The notes under the pieces were generated by a model. That model was not told where the DNA came from and did not search any database. It worked only from the letters and a program-made list of their open reading frames with translations. Both the position numbers and the translations under genes were made by a program. From positions 1 through 18,226 of the forward strand of contig CADCLH010000013.1 in assembly GCA_902802215.1 (NCBI GenBank): a stretch of DNA of 18,226 nucleotides. Reading direction: 5' to 3'. This DNA is from Oscillospiraceae bacterium (GTDB lineage: Bacteria > Bacillota > Clostridia > Oscillospirales > Oscillospiraceae). This document shows positions 1 through 7,144 of the stretch, in pieces; position 1 is the first letter of the stretch; every line of letters begins with the position of its first letter.

Positions 1-86
1 TGGTGCCGGTGGTGGGACTCGAACCCACACGATGTCGCCATCGGCGGATTTTGAATCCGCTACGTCTACCATTCCATCACACCGGC
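1..86 (-). tRNA. tRNA-Leu (anticodon CAA)
   Basis: Read on the minus strand, the 7-bp acceptor stem GCCGGTG/CACCGGC closes the molecule. The anticodon stem GCGGATT/AATCCGC carries a loop with CAA, the leucine UUG reader. A long variable arm (GATG-GCGA-CATC) makes it a class II tRNA, as expected for leucine, and the T arm contains GGTTCGAGTCC. The 3' CCA is encoded in the DNA (positions 1-3 as TGG). All arms pair, so the gene looks functional. Confidence 0.97.
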
Positions 87-100
87 GTGCTGCGAGTGAA

Positions 101-129
101 AGTATAACCGATGATGCGGGAAATTTCAA
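101..129 (-). promoter_or_regulatory. sigma-A-type promoter of tRNA-Leu
   Basis: On the minus strand, TTGAAA (124-129) is separated by exactly 17 bases from TATACT (101-106). The expected start lies a few bases before the mature tRNA 5' end at 86. The tRNA therefore seems to have its own promoter, separate from the hypA operon upstream. Confidence 0.75.
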
Positions 130-161
130 GACCTTCTTCATCATCCCCCGGACAAAGGAAT

Positions 162-187
162 GCAGCCGCCTCATTTGAGGCGGCTGC
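162..187 (-). terminator. hairpin ending the oxidoreductase-hypA operon
   Basis: This is a perfect 12-bp inverted repeat, GCAGCCGCCTCA and its complement around a 2-base centre. It starts six bases past the hypA stop codon. The T-tract on the minus strand is poor (ATTCCTTTG), so termination may be incomplete, or the hairpin may mainly protect the 3' end. Confidence 0.6.
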
Positions 188-192
188 TGTTG

Positions 193-537
193 CTACATGG
201 CTTCGATCTCTTTGATGTTGTACTCATTGCCGGTGATCAGGAAGGTGTTGCCGCTGTGGCAGTAGGGGCACTCCTTGCCGTACTGCATGGTGGGGTAGGT
301 GCCCTTGCAGTCCTGACAGTAGGTGACGGCCTTCAGCTGCTCGATCTTCAGCTCGGTCTCCTGAAAATGCTCGGTTTTGGCTCTGGCGTACTGCCAGAAA
401 TCGCTGAGGTATTCCGGGATGATCCCGCTGACCTCGCCGACCTCGAGCGTGATGGAGCCGACCTTGGTGAGCTGATTTTCGACCATCAGCTTCTCCACCG
501 TGTCAATGACGTAGTAGATGGTCCCGAGCTCGTGCAT
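193..537 (-). CDS. hypA: HypA-type nickel metallochaperone
   Basis: The 114-residue product is the normal length for HypA, which delivers nickel to [NiFe]-hydrogenase (or urease) during maturation in the cytoplasm. It begins MHELG, giving the conserved His2-Glu3 pair whose N-terminus binds nickel. The C-terminal half carries the zinc-binding pairs CQDC and CPYC, followed by the usual SGNTF...GNEYNIKEIE ending. The ATG shares one base with the TAA of the upstream oxidoreductase gene (TAATG), and no good ribosome site precedes it, so translation is probably coupled. No hydrogenase structural gene, hypB or other hyp gene lies in the window. Either the target is encoded elsewhere or this copy serves the neighbouring iron-sulfur enzyme. 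The family call is firm; the client is unknown. Confidence 0.9.
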   Translation of the reverse strand: MHELGTIYYVIDTVEKLMVENQLTKVGSITLEVGEVSGIIPEYLSDFWQYARAKTEHFQETELKIEQLKAVTYCQDCKGTYPTMQYGKECPYCHSGNTFLITGNEYNIKEIEAM

Positions 538-3245
538 TATTTGTTCTTACGGACGATGCGCACGCACTGCTTCGCGGCATACTTGAGCATCGGGCCGACC
601 TTGTCCTCGCAGCGGACCATGGTCGAGGCCTCGGGCACGTCGCGCTCGAGGTGGATGGCGTCGAACATGCAGCGGGTGGTGCACAGGCCGCAGCCGATGC
701 AGCGGTTGGGATCGACGACGCTCACGCCGCAGCCGAGGCAGCGGCTGGCCTCCGCCTTGACCTGCTCCTCGGTGAAGGTGAGCCGGTCGTGCTCGAAGGA
801 CCTGGCCTTCGCCGGATCGTGCAGGATGGCCTGACGCGCCGGACGGTCGAAGCAGTCGACGCCGAGGACGACGCTGTCCTTGTCGAGCTCGTAGAACTCG
901 CGCAGGTTGCGGCCGACCGTGAGGCTCTGGCCGTCCTGAACAAAGCGGTGCAGGGACTCGGCGCCCTCGCGGCCGGCGGCGATGGCATCGATCGCGAACT
1001 TGGGCCCGGTGTAGACGTCGCCGCCGACGAAGATGTCGTCCTGCTCGGTCTGGTAGGTGACGGCGTCGGCGATGGCGTTGCCCTTCTTGCCGGTCTTGAG
1101 CGCCCCGACGTCGAGGCCGCCCCAGTCGATGGCCTGGCCGACGGCCGCGATGACGGAATCGACCTCGATGGTCTCGAATTTGCCGGTGCCGACGGGCGCG
1201 CGGCGGCCCTTCTCATCGGGCTCGCCGAGCTCCATGAGCTCGACCTTGAGGGCCTTGACCTTGCCCTCCTCGCCGAGTACCTCGACGGGCGCGTTGAGGA
1301 AGCAGAACTTCACGCCCTCTTCCTTCGCCTCGGCGACCTCTTCCTTGTCGGCGGGCATCTCTTCCTCACTGCGGCGATAGATGACAAAGGTCTCGGCGCC
1401 GCAGCGGACGGCCGTGCGGCACACGTCCATGGCGACGTTGCCGCCGCCGATGACGGCGCACTTCTTGCCGAGAGACGGCTTGTTGCCGAGATTGACCTCG
1501 CGCAGGAAGTCCACGCCGCCGTATACGCCCTCCAGCTCCTCGCCCGGGATGCGCAGCTTCGAGCTCTTCTGCGCGCCGATGGCGACGTAGAAGCCCTTGA
1601 AGCCCTGCTCGCGGAGCTCCTGAATGGTGACGTCCTTGCCGACCTCGGTGTTCATCCGGAACTTGACGCCCATCTTCTCAAGGACCTCGATCTCACCCTT
1701 GAGCGCGCTGCGGTCGAGCCGGTAGCTGGGGATGCCCATGACGAGCATGCCGCCGGGGGCGGGATTGCGGTCGAAGACGGTGACGTTGACGTAGCCCATG
1801 CGGGCCAGGTAGTAGGCGCAGCTCAGACCCGCGGGGCCGGCGCCGATGATGGCGACCTTCTCCTCATAGGGCTTGTCGATGGGACGGCGGTAGAGCGGCG
1901 CGGGGATGTAGCGTTCCTCGCTCTTGAGATCCTGCTCGGCGATGAACTTCTTGATCTCGTCGATGGCGACAGCCTTGTCGACCGCGCCGCGGGTGCAGGC
2001 GTCCTCGCAGCGGCGGTTGCAGACGTAGCCGCAGACGGAGGGGAAGGGGTTGTCCTGCTTGATGAGCTTGAGCGCGTCCAGATACCGGCCTTCCTTGGCG
2101 AGCTTGATGTAGCCCTGAATGGCGATGTGGGCGGGGCAGGCGGTCTTGCAGGGCGCGGTGCCGGACTCGTGGCAGTTCTTGCGGTTGTCGACGACGTAGT
2201 TGGGGTTGAACTTGTCCTTGCCCCACTTGAGGCCGGAAGGAAGCTCCTGTTGCGGGTACTTGACCTCGCCGTTCTTGGTGCACAGCTTCTGGCCGAGCTT
2301 GACGGCGCCGGCCGGGCAGACCTCGACGCACTTGCCGCAGGCCACGCAGTTGTCCTTGTTGACGTGGGCGCGGTAGGCGGAGGCGGAGAGGTTCGGGGTG
2401 TTGAAGTACTGGCTGGTGCGCAGGGCAAAGCACACGCCGACGTCGCAGTTGCACAGACCGAAGATCTTGTCCTCGCCGTCGATGTTGGTGATCTGGTGGA
2501 CGTAGCCGTTGTCCTCGGCGCGCTGGCAGATGTCGAGCGCCTCCTGCTTGGTGATCGGACGGCCCTTGCCGGTCTCGATCAGGTAATCGGCGAAGTCGCC
2601 CAGACCGATGCAGCAGTCGTCCTGGATCTCGCCGGAGCCCTGACCGTAGAGGCGGCGGGCGTTGCGGCAGGAGCAGTAGCCGACGGAGAGCTTGCCGTCA
2701 TACTTGTCGAGCCAGTGGGAGATGTGCTCAATGGAGACGGACTTGTTCTCGGCGTTGATGGCCTTTTCCACGGGCAGGACGTGCATGCCGATGCCGTCGC
2801 CGCCGGGGGGGATCAGATGGGTCTTGCCCTCCAGGGGCAGGAAGGTCATCTTGTCGAAGGCGTCGGCCAACTCGGGATACTTCTCGACCTGCCAGAGGAC
2901 CATGTTGGTCATCTCGGCGATGCCGGGGACGAAGAGCTGGACGTACCACTGCTTCTCGTGCTGGGGGTTCTCCCAGTTGTACTCGACGATGCCCTTCTCC
3001 GCGGCGTCGGTGAGCAGCTCGACGACGCGCTCCTCGGTCTTGCCGGTGAGCTTGGCGATCTCCGCGGTGGTCTTGGGCTTGCGCAGGCCCATTTTGAGCA
3101 TGACCTCCGCGATCTCGTCGCTGGAGCATGCGCGGTCCAGAATGATGTACTCGGGGTCGGTCTCGGTCAGCCGTTTCAGGCCGAGCTTGTAGGGGATGCG
3201 GTCGGTGATCATTTTGCCCAGGTCAAAAAGGATCTCTCTTGCCAT
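537..3245 (-). CDS. multi-cluster FeS/FAD NAD(P)H oxidoreductase, GltD-like core
   Basis: This is a 902-residue flavoprotein. Its N-terminal third has a winged-helix-like stretch (about 50-95), then a cysteine-rich domain with YCSC (190-193), CC (211-212) and CNCDVGVC (265-272). This layout resembles stand-alone 4Fe-4S proteins with CxCR and CNCC motifs. A ferredoxin motif CVACGKCVEVC follows at 300-310. The GltD/DPYD-type cluster domain has cysteines 358, 366, 370, 405, 409, 413 and 417. An FAD-binding GAGPAG lies near 468 and a nucleotide-binding GGGNVAMD near 600. C-terminal clusters include CLGC (836-839) and CIGCGLCTTRC (849-859). It probably moves electrons between NAD(P)H and a ferredoxin-like partner; the substrate is unknown. 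The start is ATG 3245, because AAAGGAG sits 7 bases before it; an ATG six codons further upstream overlaps that ribosome site. It is the first gene of the operon with hypA. Confidence 0.88.
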   Translation of the reverse strand: MAREILFDLGKMITDRIPYKLGLKRLTETDPEYIILDRACSSDEIAEVMLKMGLRKPKTTAEIAKLTGKTEERVVELLTDAAEKGIVEYNWENPQHEKQWYVQLFVPGIAEMTNMVLWQVEKYPELADAFDKMTFLPLEGKTHLIPPGGDGIGMHVLPVEKAINAENKSVSIEHISHWLDKYDGKLSVGYCSCRNARRLYGQGSGEIQDDCCIGLGDFADYLIETGKGRPITKQEALDICQRAEDNGYVHQITNIDGEDKIFGLCNCDVGVCFALRTSQYFNTPNLSASAYRAHVNKDNCVACGKCVEVCPAGAVKLGQKLCTKNGEVKYPQQELPSGLKWGKDKFNPNYVVDNRKNCHESGTAPCKTACPAHIAIQGYIKLAKEGRYLDALKLIKQDNPFPSVCGYVCNRRCEDACTRGAVDKAVAIDEIKKFIAEQDLKSEERYIPAPLYRRPIDKPYEEKVAIIGAGPAGLSCAYYLARMGYVNVTVFDRNPAPGGMLVMGIPSYRLDRSALKGEIEVLEKMGVKFRMNTEVGKDVTIQELREQGFKGFYVAIGAQKSSKLRIPGEELEGVYGGVDFLREVNLGNKPSLGKKCAVIGGGNVAMDVCRTAVRCGAETFVIYRRSEEEMPADKEEVAEAKEEGVKFCFLNAPVEVLGEEGKVKALKVELMELGEPDEKGRRAPVGTGKFETIEVDSVIAAVGQAIDWGGLDVGALKTGKKGNAIADAVTYQTEQDDIFVGGDVYTGPKFAIDAIAAGREGAESLHRFVQDGQSLTVGRNLREFYELDKDSVVLGVDCFDRPARQAILHDPAKARSFEHDRLTFTEEQVKAEASRCLGCGVSVVDPNRCIGCGLCTTRCMFDAIHLERDVPEASTMVRCEDKVGPMLKYAAKQCVRIVRKNK

Positions 3246-3297
3246 AGGTGGTCTCCTTTCCATTTATAGCGAGTAAAAAAGCCCATAGCTTTTTAAA

Positions 3298-3326
3298 ATT
3301 TTAGCATAGTTTTTGTGCAATTTCAA
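3298..3326 (-). promoter_or_regulatory. promoter of the oxidoreductase-hypA operon
   Basis: On the minus strand, TTGAAA (3321-3326), a 17-base spacer and TAAAAT (3298-3303) make a good housekeeping promoter about 50 bases before the start codon. The first transcribed bases can form a small AT-rich hairpin (AAAAAGC/GCTTTTT, 3276-3294), whose role is unclear. Confidence 0.7.
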
Positions 3327-3375
3327 GACGAACTTGCGGACATGGTGCCGGTATCAAGCGGAAACAGGGAATCGC

Positions 3376-3395
3376 AAAAAGACACTTGTCTTTTT
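3376..3395. promoter_or_regulatory. palindrome over the -35 of the ACT gene promoter
   Basis: Two perfect 9-base arms (AAAAAGACA and its complement) flank a 2-base centre. The palindrome covers the TTGTCT -35 box at 3386-3391. A repressor or autoregulator could bind here. In RNA it would be a weak hairpin with a U-tract, so a leftover terminator is also possible. Confidence 0.4.
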
Positions 3396-3414
3396 CTCAC
3401 GGACGGGTTAGAAT
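3386..3414 (+). promoter_or_regulatory. promoter of the ACT-domain gene
   Basis: TTGTCT (3386-3391), a 17-base spacer and TAGAAT (3409-3414) lie 30 bases ahead of the ATG at 3444, divergent from the oxidoreductase promoter. Confidence 0.65.
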
Positions 3415-3443
3415 ACGGGAGAAAAAGGAAAGAGGGGATCGGT

Positions 3444-3881
3444 ATGCTCGATCAGTACTTGATTATCCATAAAAGCATCCTGCCGGAGTACTATGAGAAG
3501 GTGCTCGAGGCGAGACGGCTGCTGGAGGACGGGAAGCTGAAGGACGTCAGTCAGGCGGTGCGCCAGGTCGGCATCTCCCGCAGCACCTACTACAAATACA
3601 AGGACTATATCCTCGAACCCACGGATATCTCCGGGGGCAGGAAGGCCGTGCTCTCGATGATGCTGACGCATGAGCAGGGTGTTCTCAGCGCGCTGCTGAT
3701 CCAGATCTCGCAGGCGCGCGCGAGCGTGCTGACCATCACGCAGAGCCTGCCGATCCACGGCAAGGCCAGCGTGACGATCTCGCTGGACATCAGCGATCTG
3801 AGCGTCAACATGTCCGAGCTTGTCGAGGCGCTGAGCGCGACCGCGGGGGTCGAGCAGGTCCGTCTGCTCGCAGTCGAATAA
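3444..3881 (+). CDS. ACT-domain protein, UPF0735/PheB-like
   Basis: This 145-residue protein matches the UPF0735 (PheB-like) family of Firmicutes. Its N-terminal part (about 5-55) has a helix-turn-helix-like segment, AVRQVGISRSTYYKYKD. It is followed by an ACT domain (about 65-143) beginning LSMMLTHEQGVLS and ending VEQVRLLAVE. ACT domains usually bind amino acids and transmit this to a linked domain. The family is often found beside homoserine or phenylalanine genes, but none is adjacent here. I chose ATG 3444 because AGAGGGG lies six bases before it and the family begins at this point; the frame is open further upstream through the promoter. A G/C-rich hairpin separates it from the helicase gene. 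A direct regulatory role is inferred. Confidence 0.85.
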   Translation: MLDQYLIIHKSILPEYYEKVLEARRLLEDGKLKDVSQAVRQVGISRSTYYKYKDYILEPTDISGGRKAVLSMMLTHEQGVLSALLIQISQARASVLTITQSLPIHGKASVTISLDISDLSVNMSELVEALSATAGVEQVRLLAVE

Positions 3882-3888
3882 GAAATCG

Positions 3889-3914
3889 GGGGGGCTGTTG
3901 ACAGACAGCCCCCC
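3889..3914 (+). other. intergenic GC hairpin, possibly attenuating
   Basis: A 10-bp stem (GGGGGGCTGT and its complement) with a 6-base loop starts eight bases after the ACT gene's stop. No T-tract follows, and the next gene's ribosome site GGAGA (3921-3925) comes six bases later. It looks more like an mRNA-processing or partial-attenuation element than a full terminator, so the helicase gene may be partly co-transcribed. Confidence 0.5.
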
Positions 3915-3932
3915 ACTGTCGGAGAATGGCAT

Positions 3933-6122
3933 ATGGCAGGGAACACGCTGGATTTACAGGACAGAAAACAGGTGCGGGATATCCTGAGCCTGATCGCAGA
4001 CTATGACGAGGCGGTCGCGAAGATCGCTGCGCTCGGACCCGCCGACCGGGACAACGCGAAGGAGGCGATCCACGCGCTGAGCGAGCGCGAGGCCGCGCGG
4101 GTGCTGAGCGGCATGGACGTGGAGACCGTTAACCGGGACCGTCTCGGCATCCGGGTGGCGGCGCTGCGCTCGGCGGGGATCACGGACATGGAGAAGCTGT
4201 GCGCGCTCTCGGTCGACCAGATCAACGCGATCAAGGGGATCGGGGACGAGGCCGCGTATCTGATCTTCACCGTGGCGGGCAGGATACGGCAGGAGGTGCG
4301 CACGGATCTCAAGGTGCGCCTGTCGCTCGACAACCGGAGCGAGGAGGCGTCAAGACTTTTGCAGGCCGTGGGCCATTCCATGCGCAACGGCCCGTCCGTA
4401 CGCGAGGCGCAGAGCCTGTACGACGCCTACCATGATACCGTCAAGGAGGCTTATCAGACGGCGCGCCCCGCCTCCGGCTCCCTGCGCTGGCTGTTCACGT
4501 CGGGGCAGAAGAAAAAAGCGGCGGCGGACGCCGCGCTGTATCTCTACTCCCTGCTGGCCGGGGAATACGGGGAGCGCGTCGGCGCGCTGCTCAAGGAGTT
4601 CGACGCGCTGGAGATGCCGGACACGGAGGCGCTCTGGAGAGACTTCGAGCGCAACAGCGCCGCCTACTACGCCCAGCTCGACCGGCTTGACCGGGAGCTC
4701 GGCGCGGCCATCGACAACAGCTACAGCGGTCTGCCGGAGGAGCTGGTCCGCGCGGTGGAGCAGCAGCCGATCTATGTGGACAATCTCAAGGCCACGCTGC
4801 GCACGTATCAGGAATTCGGCGTGCGCTACATCCTGCGGCAGGGGAACGCCCTGCTCGGCGACGAGATGGGCCTCGGCAAGACCGTGCAGGCCATCGCGGC
4901 CATGGTCTCGCTCAAGGCGCTGGGCGCCACGCATTTCATGGTGGTCTGCCCGGCGAGCGTGCTGGTCAACTGGGCGCGCGAGGTCGCGCAGTTCAGCGAT
5001 CTGCTGGTCACGCTCATCAAGGGCGGGGACTTTGAGGCCTCGCGCCGCTGGCAGGACCGGGGCGGCGTCGCGGTCACGACCTACGAATCCATCAGCCGCT
5101 TCGCGCTGCCGCAGTCCTTCACCTTTTCCATGCTCATCGCCGACGAGGCGCACTATGTCAAAAACCCCGCCGCGCGGCGCACGCAGGCCCTGCTGATCCT
5201 CAGCCGCAAGGCGCAGCGCACGCTCTTCATGACGGGCACGCCGCTCGAAAACCGCGTGGACGAGATGTGCTTCATCGTCAGCTGCCTGCGTCCGGACATC
5301 GCGGGGGAGATCCGCCAGATGAAATACATCTCCGCCGCCCCGCAGTTTCGCGAAAAGCTCGCGCCGGTCTATCTGCGCCGCACGCGGGAGAACGTCCTGT
5401 CGGAGCTGCCCGCGCTCATTGAAAAAGAGCAGTGGGTCGAGATGACGGCGGAGGAGTGGAAGCAGTATATGCTCTCGGTCATGGAGGAAAACTTCATGGC
5501 CATGCGCCAGGTCTCCTGGGACATAAGCGACGTGCGGCGCTCCTCCAAGGCCAGACGCCTGCTCGAGCTCTGCCGGGAGGCCGAGGAGGACGGTAGAAAG
5601 ATCATCGTCTTCTCGTTCTTCCGTCAGACCATCCAGAAGGTCAAGGACCTGCTCGGCGAAAAGGCGCTCGAGCCCATCACCGGCTCGGTGAGCGCCGCGC
5701 GCCGCCAGCAGATCGTGGATGAATTCACCGCCGCGGGCGACGGGACCGTGCTGATCTGCCAGGTGCAGGCGGGCGGCACGGGTCTGAACATCCAGGCCGC
5801 CAGCGTCATCATCTTCTGCGAGCCGCAGATCAAGCCCTCCATCGAGAATCAGGCCATCTCTCGCGCCTACCGCATGGGCCAGCTGCGCTCGGTGATGGTG
5901 CACAGGCTCCTGTGCGACAACACCGTGGACGAGCGCATCCTCGAGCTGCTGCGCGAGAAGCAGGAGCAGTTCGACCTCTTCGCCGAGGAATCCGCCACCG
6001 GCAGCGAGTACATGAAGGCGGAGCAAAGCCTTTCCTCCGCCATCATCGCGCTGGAGAAGGAGCGGCTCGAGAGCATGGAGGCCCCGCCGGCGGACCCGGA
6101 GCTTCCGGAGGAGAGCGAATAA
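3933..6122 (+). CDS. SNF2-family DNA-dependent ATPase/helicase with HhH segment
   Basis: This 729-residue protein has the two RecA-like lobes of SNF2/RapA-type translocases. Motif I is GDEMGLGKT (309-317), motif II DEAH (404-407) and motif III TGT (434-436). Motif V is QVQAGGTGLN (610-619) and motif VI RAYRMGQ (644-650). The N-terminal part contains a helix-hairpin-helix-like stretch, LSVDQINAIKGIGDEAAYLI (about 91-110), suggesting DNA contact. It is followed by a helical region of about 180 residues with no recognisable domain. The C-terminus is acidic. There is no SWIM zinc domain and no nuclease or methylase partner alongside. Such proteins remodel protein-DNA or transcription complexes; the specific role is unknown. 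GGAGA lies 7 bases before the ATG, and the gene ends in a strong terminator. Confidence 0.9.
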   Translation: MAGNTLDLQDRKQVRDILSLIADYDEAVAKIAALGPADRDNAKEAIHALSEREAARVLSGMDVETVNRDRLGIRVAALRSAGITDMEKLCALSVDQINAIKGIGDEAAYLIFTVAGRIRQEVRTDLKVRLSLDNRSEEASRLLQAVGHSMRNGPSVREAQSLYDAYHDTVKEAYQTARPASGSLRWLFTSGQKKKAAADAALYLYSLLAGEYGERVGALLKEFDALEMPDTEALWRDFERNSAAYYAQLDRLDRELGAAIDNSYSGLPEELVRAVEQQPIYVDNLKATLRTYQEFGVRYILRQGNALLGDEMGLGKTVQAIAAMVSLKALGATHFMVVCPASVLVNWAREVAQFSDLLVTLIKGGDFEASRRWQDRGGVAVTTYESISRFALPQSFTFSMLIADEAHYVKNPAARRTQALLILSRKAQRTLFMTGTPLENRVDEMCFIVSCLRPDIAGEIRQMKYISAAPQFREKLAPVYLRRTRENVLSELPALIEKEQWVEMTAEEWKQYMLSVMEENFMAMRQVSWDISDVRRSSKARRLLELCREAEEDGRKIIVFSFFRQTIQKVKDLLGEKALEPITGSVSAARRQQIVDEFTAAGDGTVLICQVQAGGTGLNIQAASVIIFCEPQIKPSIENQAISRAYRMGQLRSVMVHRLLCDNTVDERILELLREKQEQFDLFAEESATGSEYMKAEQSLSSAIIALEKERLESMEAPPADPELPEESE

Positions 6123-6125
6123 GAT

Positions 6126-6154
6126 GACCGGGGAGCCGACTCTCCCCGGTCTTT
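6126..6154 (+). terminator. intrinsic terminator after the SNF2 gene
   Basis: A 10-bp stem GACCGGGGAG/CTCCCCGGTC with a 6-base loop is followed by TTT. It starts four bases after the stop codon. Confidence 0.75.
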
Positions 6155-6169
6155 GCACAGCGGAAAAAC

Positions 6170-6208
6170 ATATAAACCGGAGAGCCTTTCGGACTCTCCG
6201 GTTTATAT
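6170..6208. repeat. second, longer inverted repeat after the terminator
   Basis: Perfect 15-base arms (6170-6184 and 6194-6208) continue with a CC/GG pair around a TTTC loop and one bulged A. The core CCGGAGAG...CTCTCCGG resembles the preceding terminator (CCGGGGAG...CTCCCCGG), as if one had been copied and changed. It has no T-tract on the plus strand. On the minus strand ATGTTTTT follows, but no minus-strand gene ends here. Confidence 0.6.
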
Positions 6209-6390
6209 GGATAGAGGACAAAAATGAAAAAGAAGAAAACTCACTTGCAAGCATAAGATACCAAGAAGATGTTTCATAGATCACCCAGATTTTGTTTCAC
6301 AATTGTAAAATGAAATTTTTCTTTTTGAAGGATTCGTCGGGAGCCTGCGGAAAACGGTACGGAACACGGCGTCCGACTTTGCACAGGCAA
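6209..6390. other. AT-rich intergenic stretch without a recognised gene
   Basis: This is part of a 363-base gap. It is markedly richer in A/T than the flanking genes. A ten-codon open frame, MKKKKTHLQA (6224-6256), has AGAGGA five bases ahead, but no promoter is evident and it may be chance. A loose dyad, TTTCACAATTG...TGAAA, lies near 6295-6315. I see no RNA gene. Confidence 0.4.
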
Positions 6391-6408
6391 AAAATGTCTT
6401 GACATTTT
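6391..6408. promoter_or_regulatory. likely TetR operator (perfect palindrome)
   Basis: AAAATGTC-TT-GACATTTT is an 18-base perfect dyad lying across the -35 box (TTGACA, 6399-6404) of the following regulator gene. Size and position fit autorepression by the TetR-type protein; which protein binds it is inferred. Confidence 0.6.
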
Positions 6409-6427
6409 GAAACATTTGTGAAAAAAT
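6399..6427 (+). promoter_or_regulatory. promoter of the TetR-type gene
   Basis: A consensus TTGACA (6399-6404) is followed by a 17-base spacer and a weak -10, AAAAAT (6422-6427), upstream of the ATG at 6486. ACATTT is repeated directly within the spacer (6402 and 6412). Confidence 0.55.
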
Positions 6428-6485
6428 CAGTTAACGCCCGCGGAGACTCCGCACGGCGCGATCACGGCACGGGAGGACGTCTGAA

Positions 6486-7043
6486 ATGGCATCGTCAACG
6501 AAGAAAGCGCTTGCGGACGCGTTGAAAAAAATGATGGCCGTCAAGCCCATCGACAAGATCACGGTCAACGATCTGGTGGAGACCTGCGGCGTCAGCCGCC
6601 AGACCTTTTATTACCACTTCAACGACGTGTACGACCTGCTCGAGTGGGTTTTCGAGGAGGACGCCAACGCCAATCTCCCGCGCGAGGTCGTCTACGACAA
6701 CTGGAAGCACGACGTGACGCTCTGGTTCAACTACCTGTACGAAAACTCCGCTTTCGCCCTGAACGTGTACAACTCCAACAGCAGGCTGTACATGCTGCGC
6801 TACATCAAGGGCCGGCTCTATTCCTGCATCCGCAGCTTCTCGGAGATCGTGGCCGAGGGGCGCGAGATCGACCGCGCGGATTTCGAGTTCATTGTGGAGT
6901 TCTACTCCAACATCGTCGTCGGGCTGATTTCCCAGTGGATGGATCTGGGGATGCAGCTGCCGAAGGAGATCACGACGGACAAGGTGCTGCGCGTGCTGGA
7001 CAACAGCATCGAGAACATCATGGAGCGTTTTCAGAAAAACTGA
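6486..7043 (+). CDS. TetR-family regulator, DhaS-like
   Basis: This 185-residue regulator has an N-terminal DNA-binding domain with helix-turn-helix ITVNDLVETCGVSRQTFYYHF (25-45). It begins straight with the lysine-rich helix TKKALADALKKMM. The all-helical C-terminal domain (about 60-180) includes WFNYLYENSAF and a tail ending DNSIENIMERF. It fits the TetR_C_8 type seen in DhaS-like regulators, though no dihydroxyacetone kinase genes are present here. The gene stands alone on its strand. The palindrome over its promoter suggests autoregulation, and the nearest possible target is the oppositely oriented UbiA-HAD pair. GGGAGG precedes the ATG. The ligand cannot be read from the sequence. Confidence 0.88.
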   Translation: MASSTKKALADALKKMMAVKPIDKITVNDLVETCGVSRQTFYYHFNDVYDLLEWVFEEDANANLPREVVYDNWKHDVTLWFNYLYENSAFALNVYNSNSRLYMLRYIKGRLYSCIRSFSEIVAEGREIDRADFEFIVEFYSNIVVGLISQWMDLGMQLPKEITTDKVLRVLDNSIENIMERFQKN

Positions 7044-7094
7044 CGCCCCCAACAATCGGAGACCCTGCGCCTGCCTGTTTTTCCGCGGGGCTCC

Positions 7095-7142
7095 GGCATA
7101 AGAATAATCCCTGCGCTTTAGCGCAGGGATTATTCTTATGCC
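7095..7142. terminator. bidirectional terminator, perfect 22-bp hairpin
   Basis: Two perfect 22-base arms (7095-7116 and 7121-7142) enclose the loop TTTA. The inner part is CCCTGCGC/GCGCAGGG and the outer part is AT-rich. It lies between convergent genes, two bases from the HAD stop codon and about 50 bases after the TetR stop. The AT-rich outer arms can supply U-tracts in both directions. Confidence 0.75.
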
Positions 7143-7144
7143 CA

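Noticed and set aside
651..3269. An 872-codon open frame antisense to the oxidoreductase gene
   Set aside because: Its product is a low-complexity string of Ala, Asp, Leu, Val and Gly. This is the usual shadow of a GC-rich gene, and the opposite strand carries clear conserved motifs.
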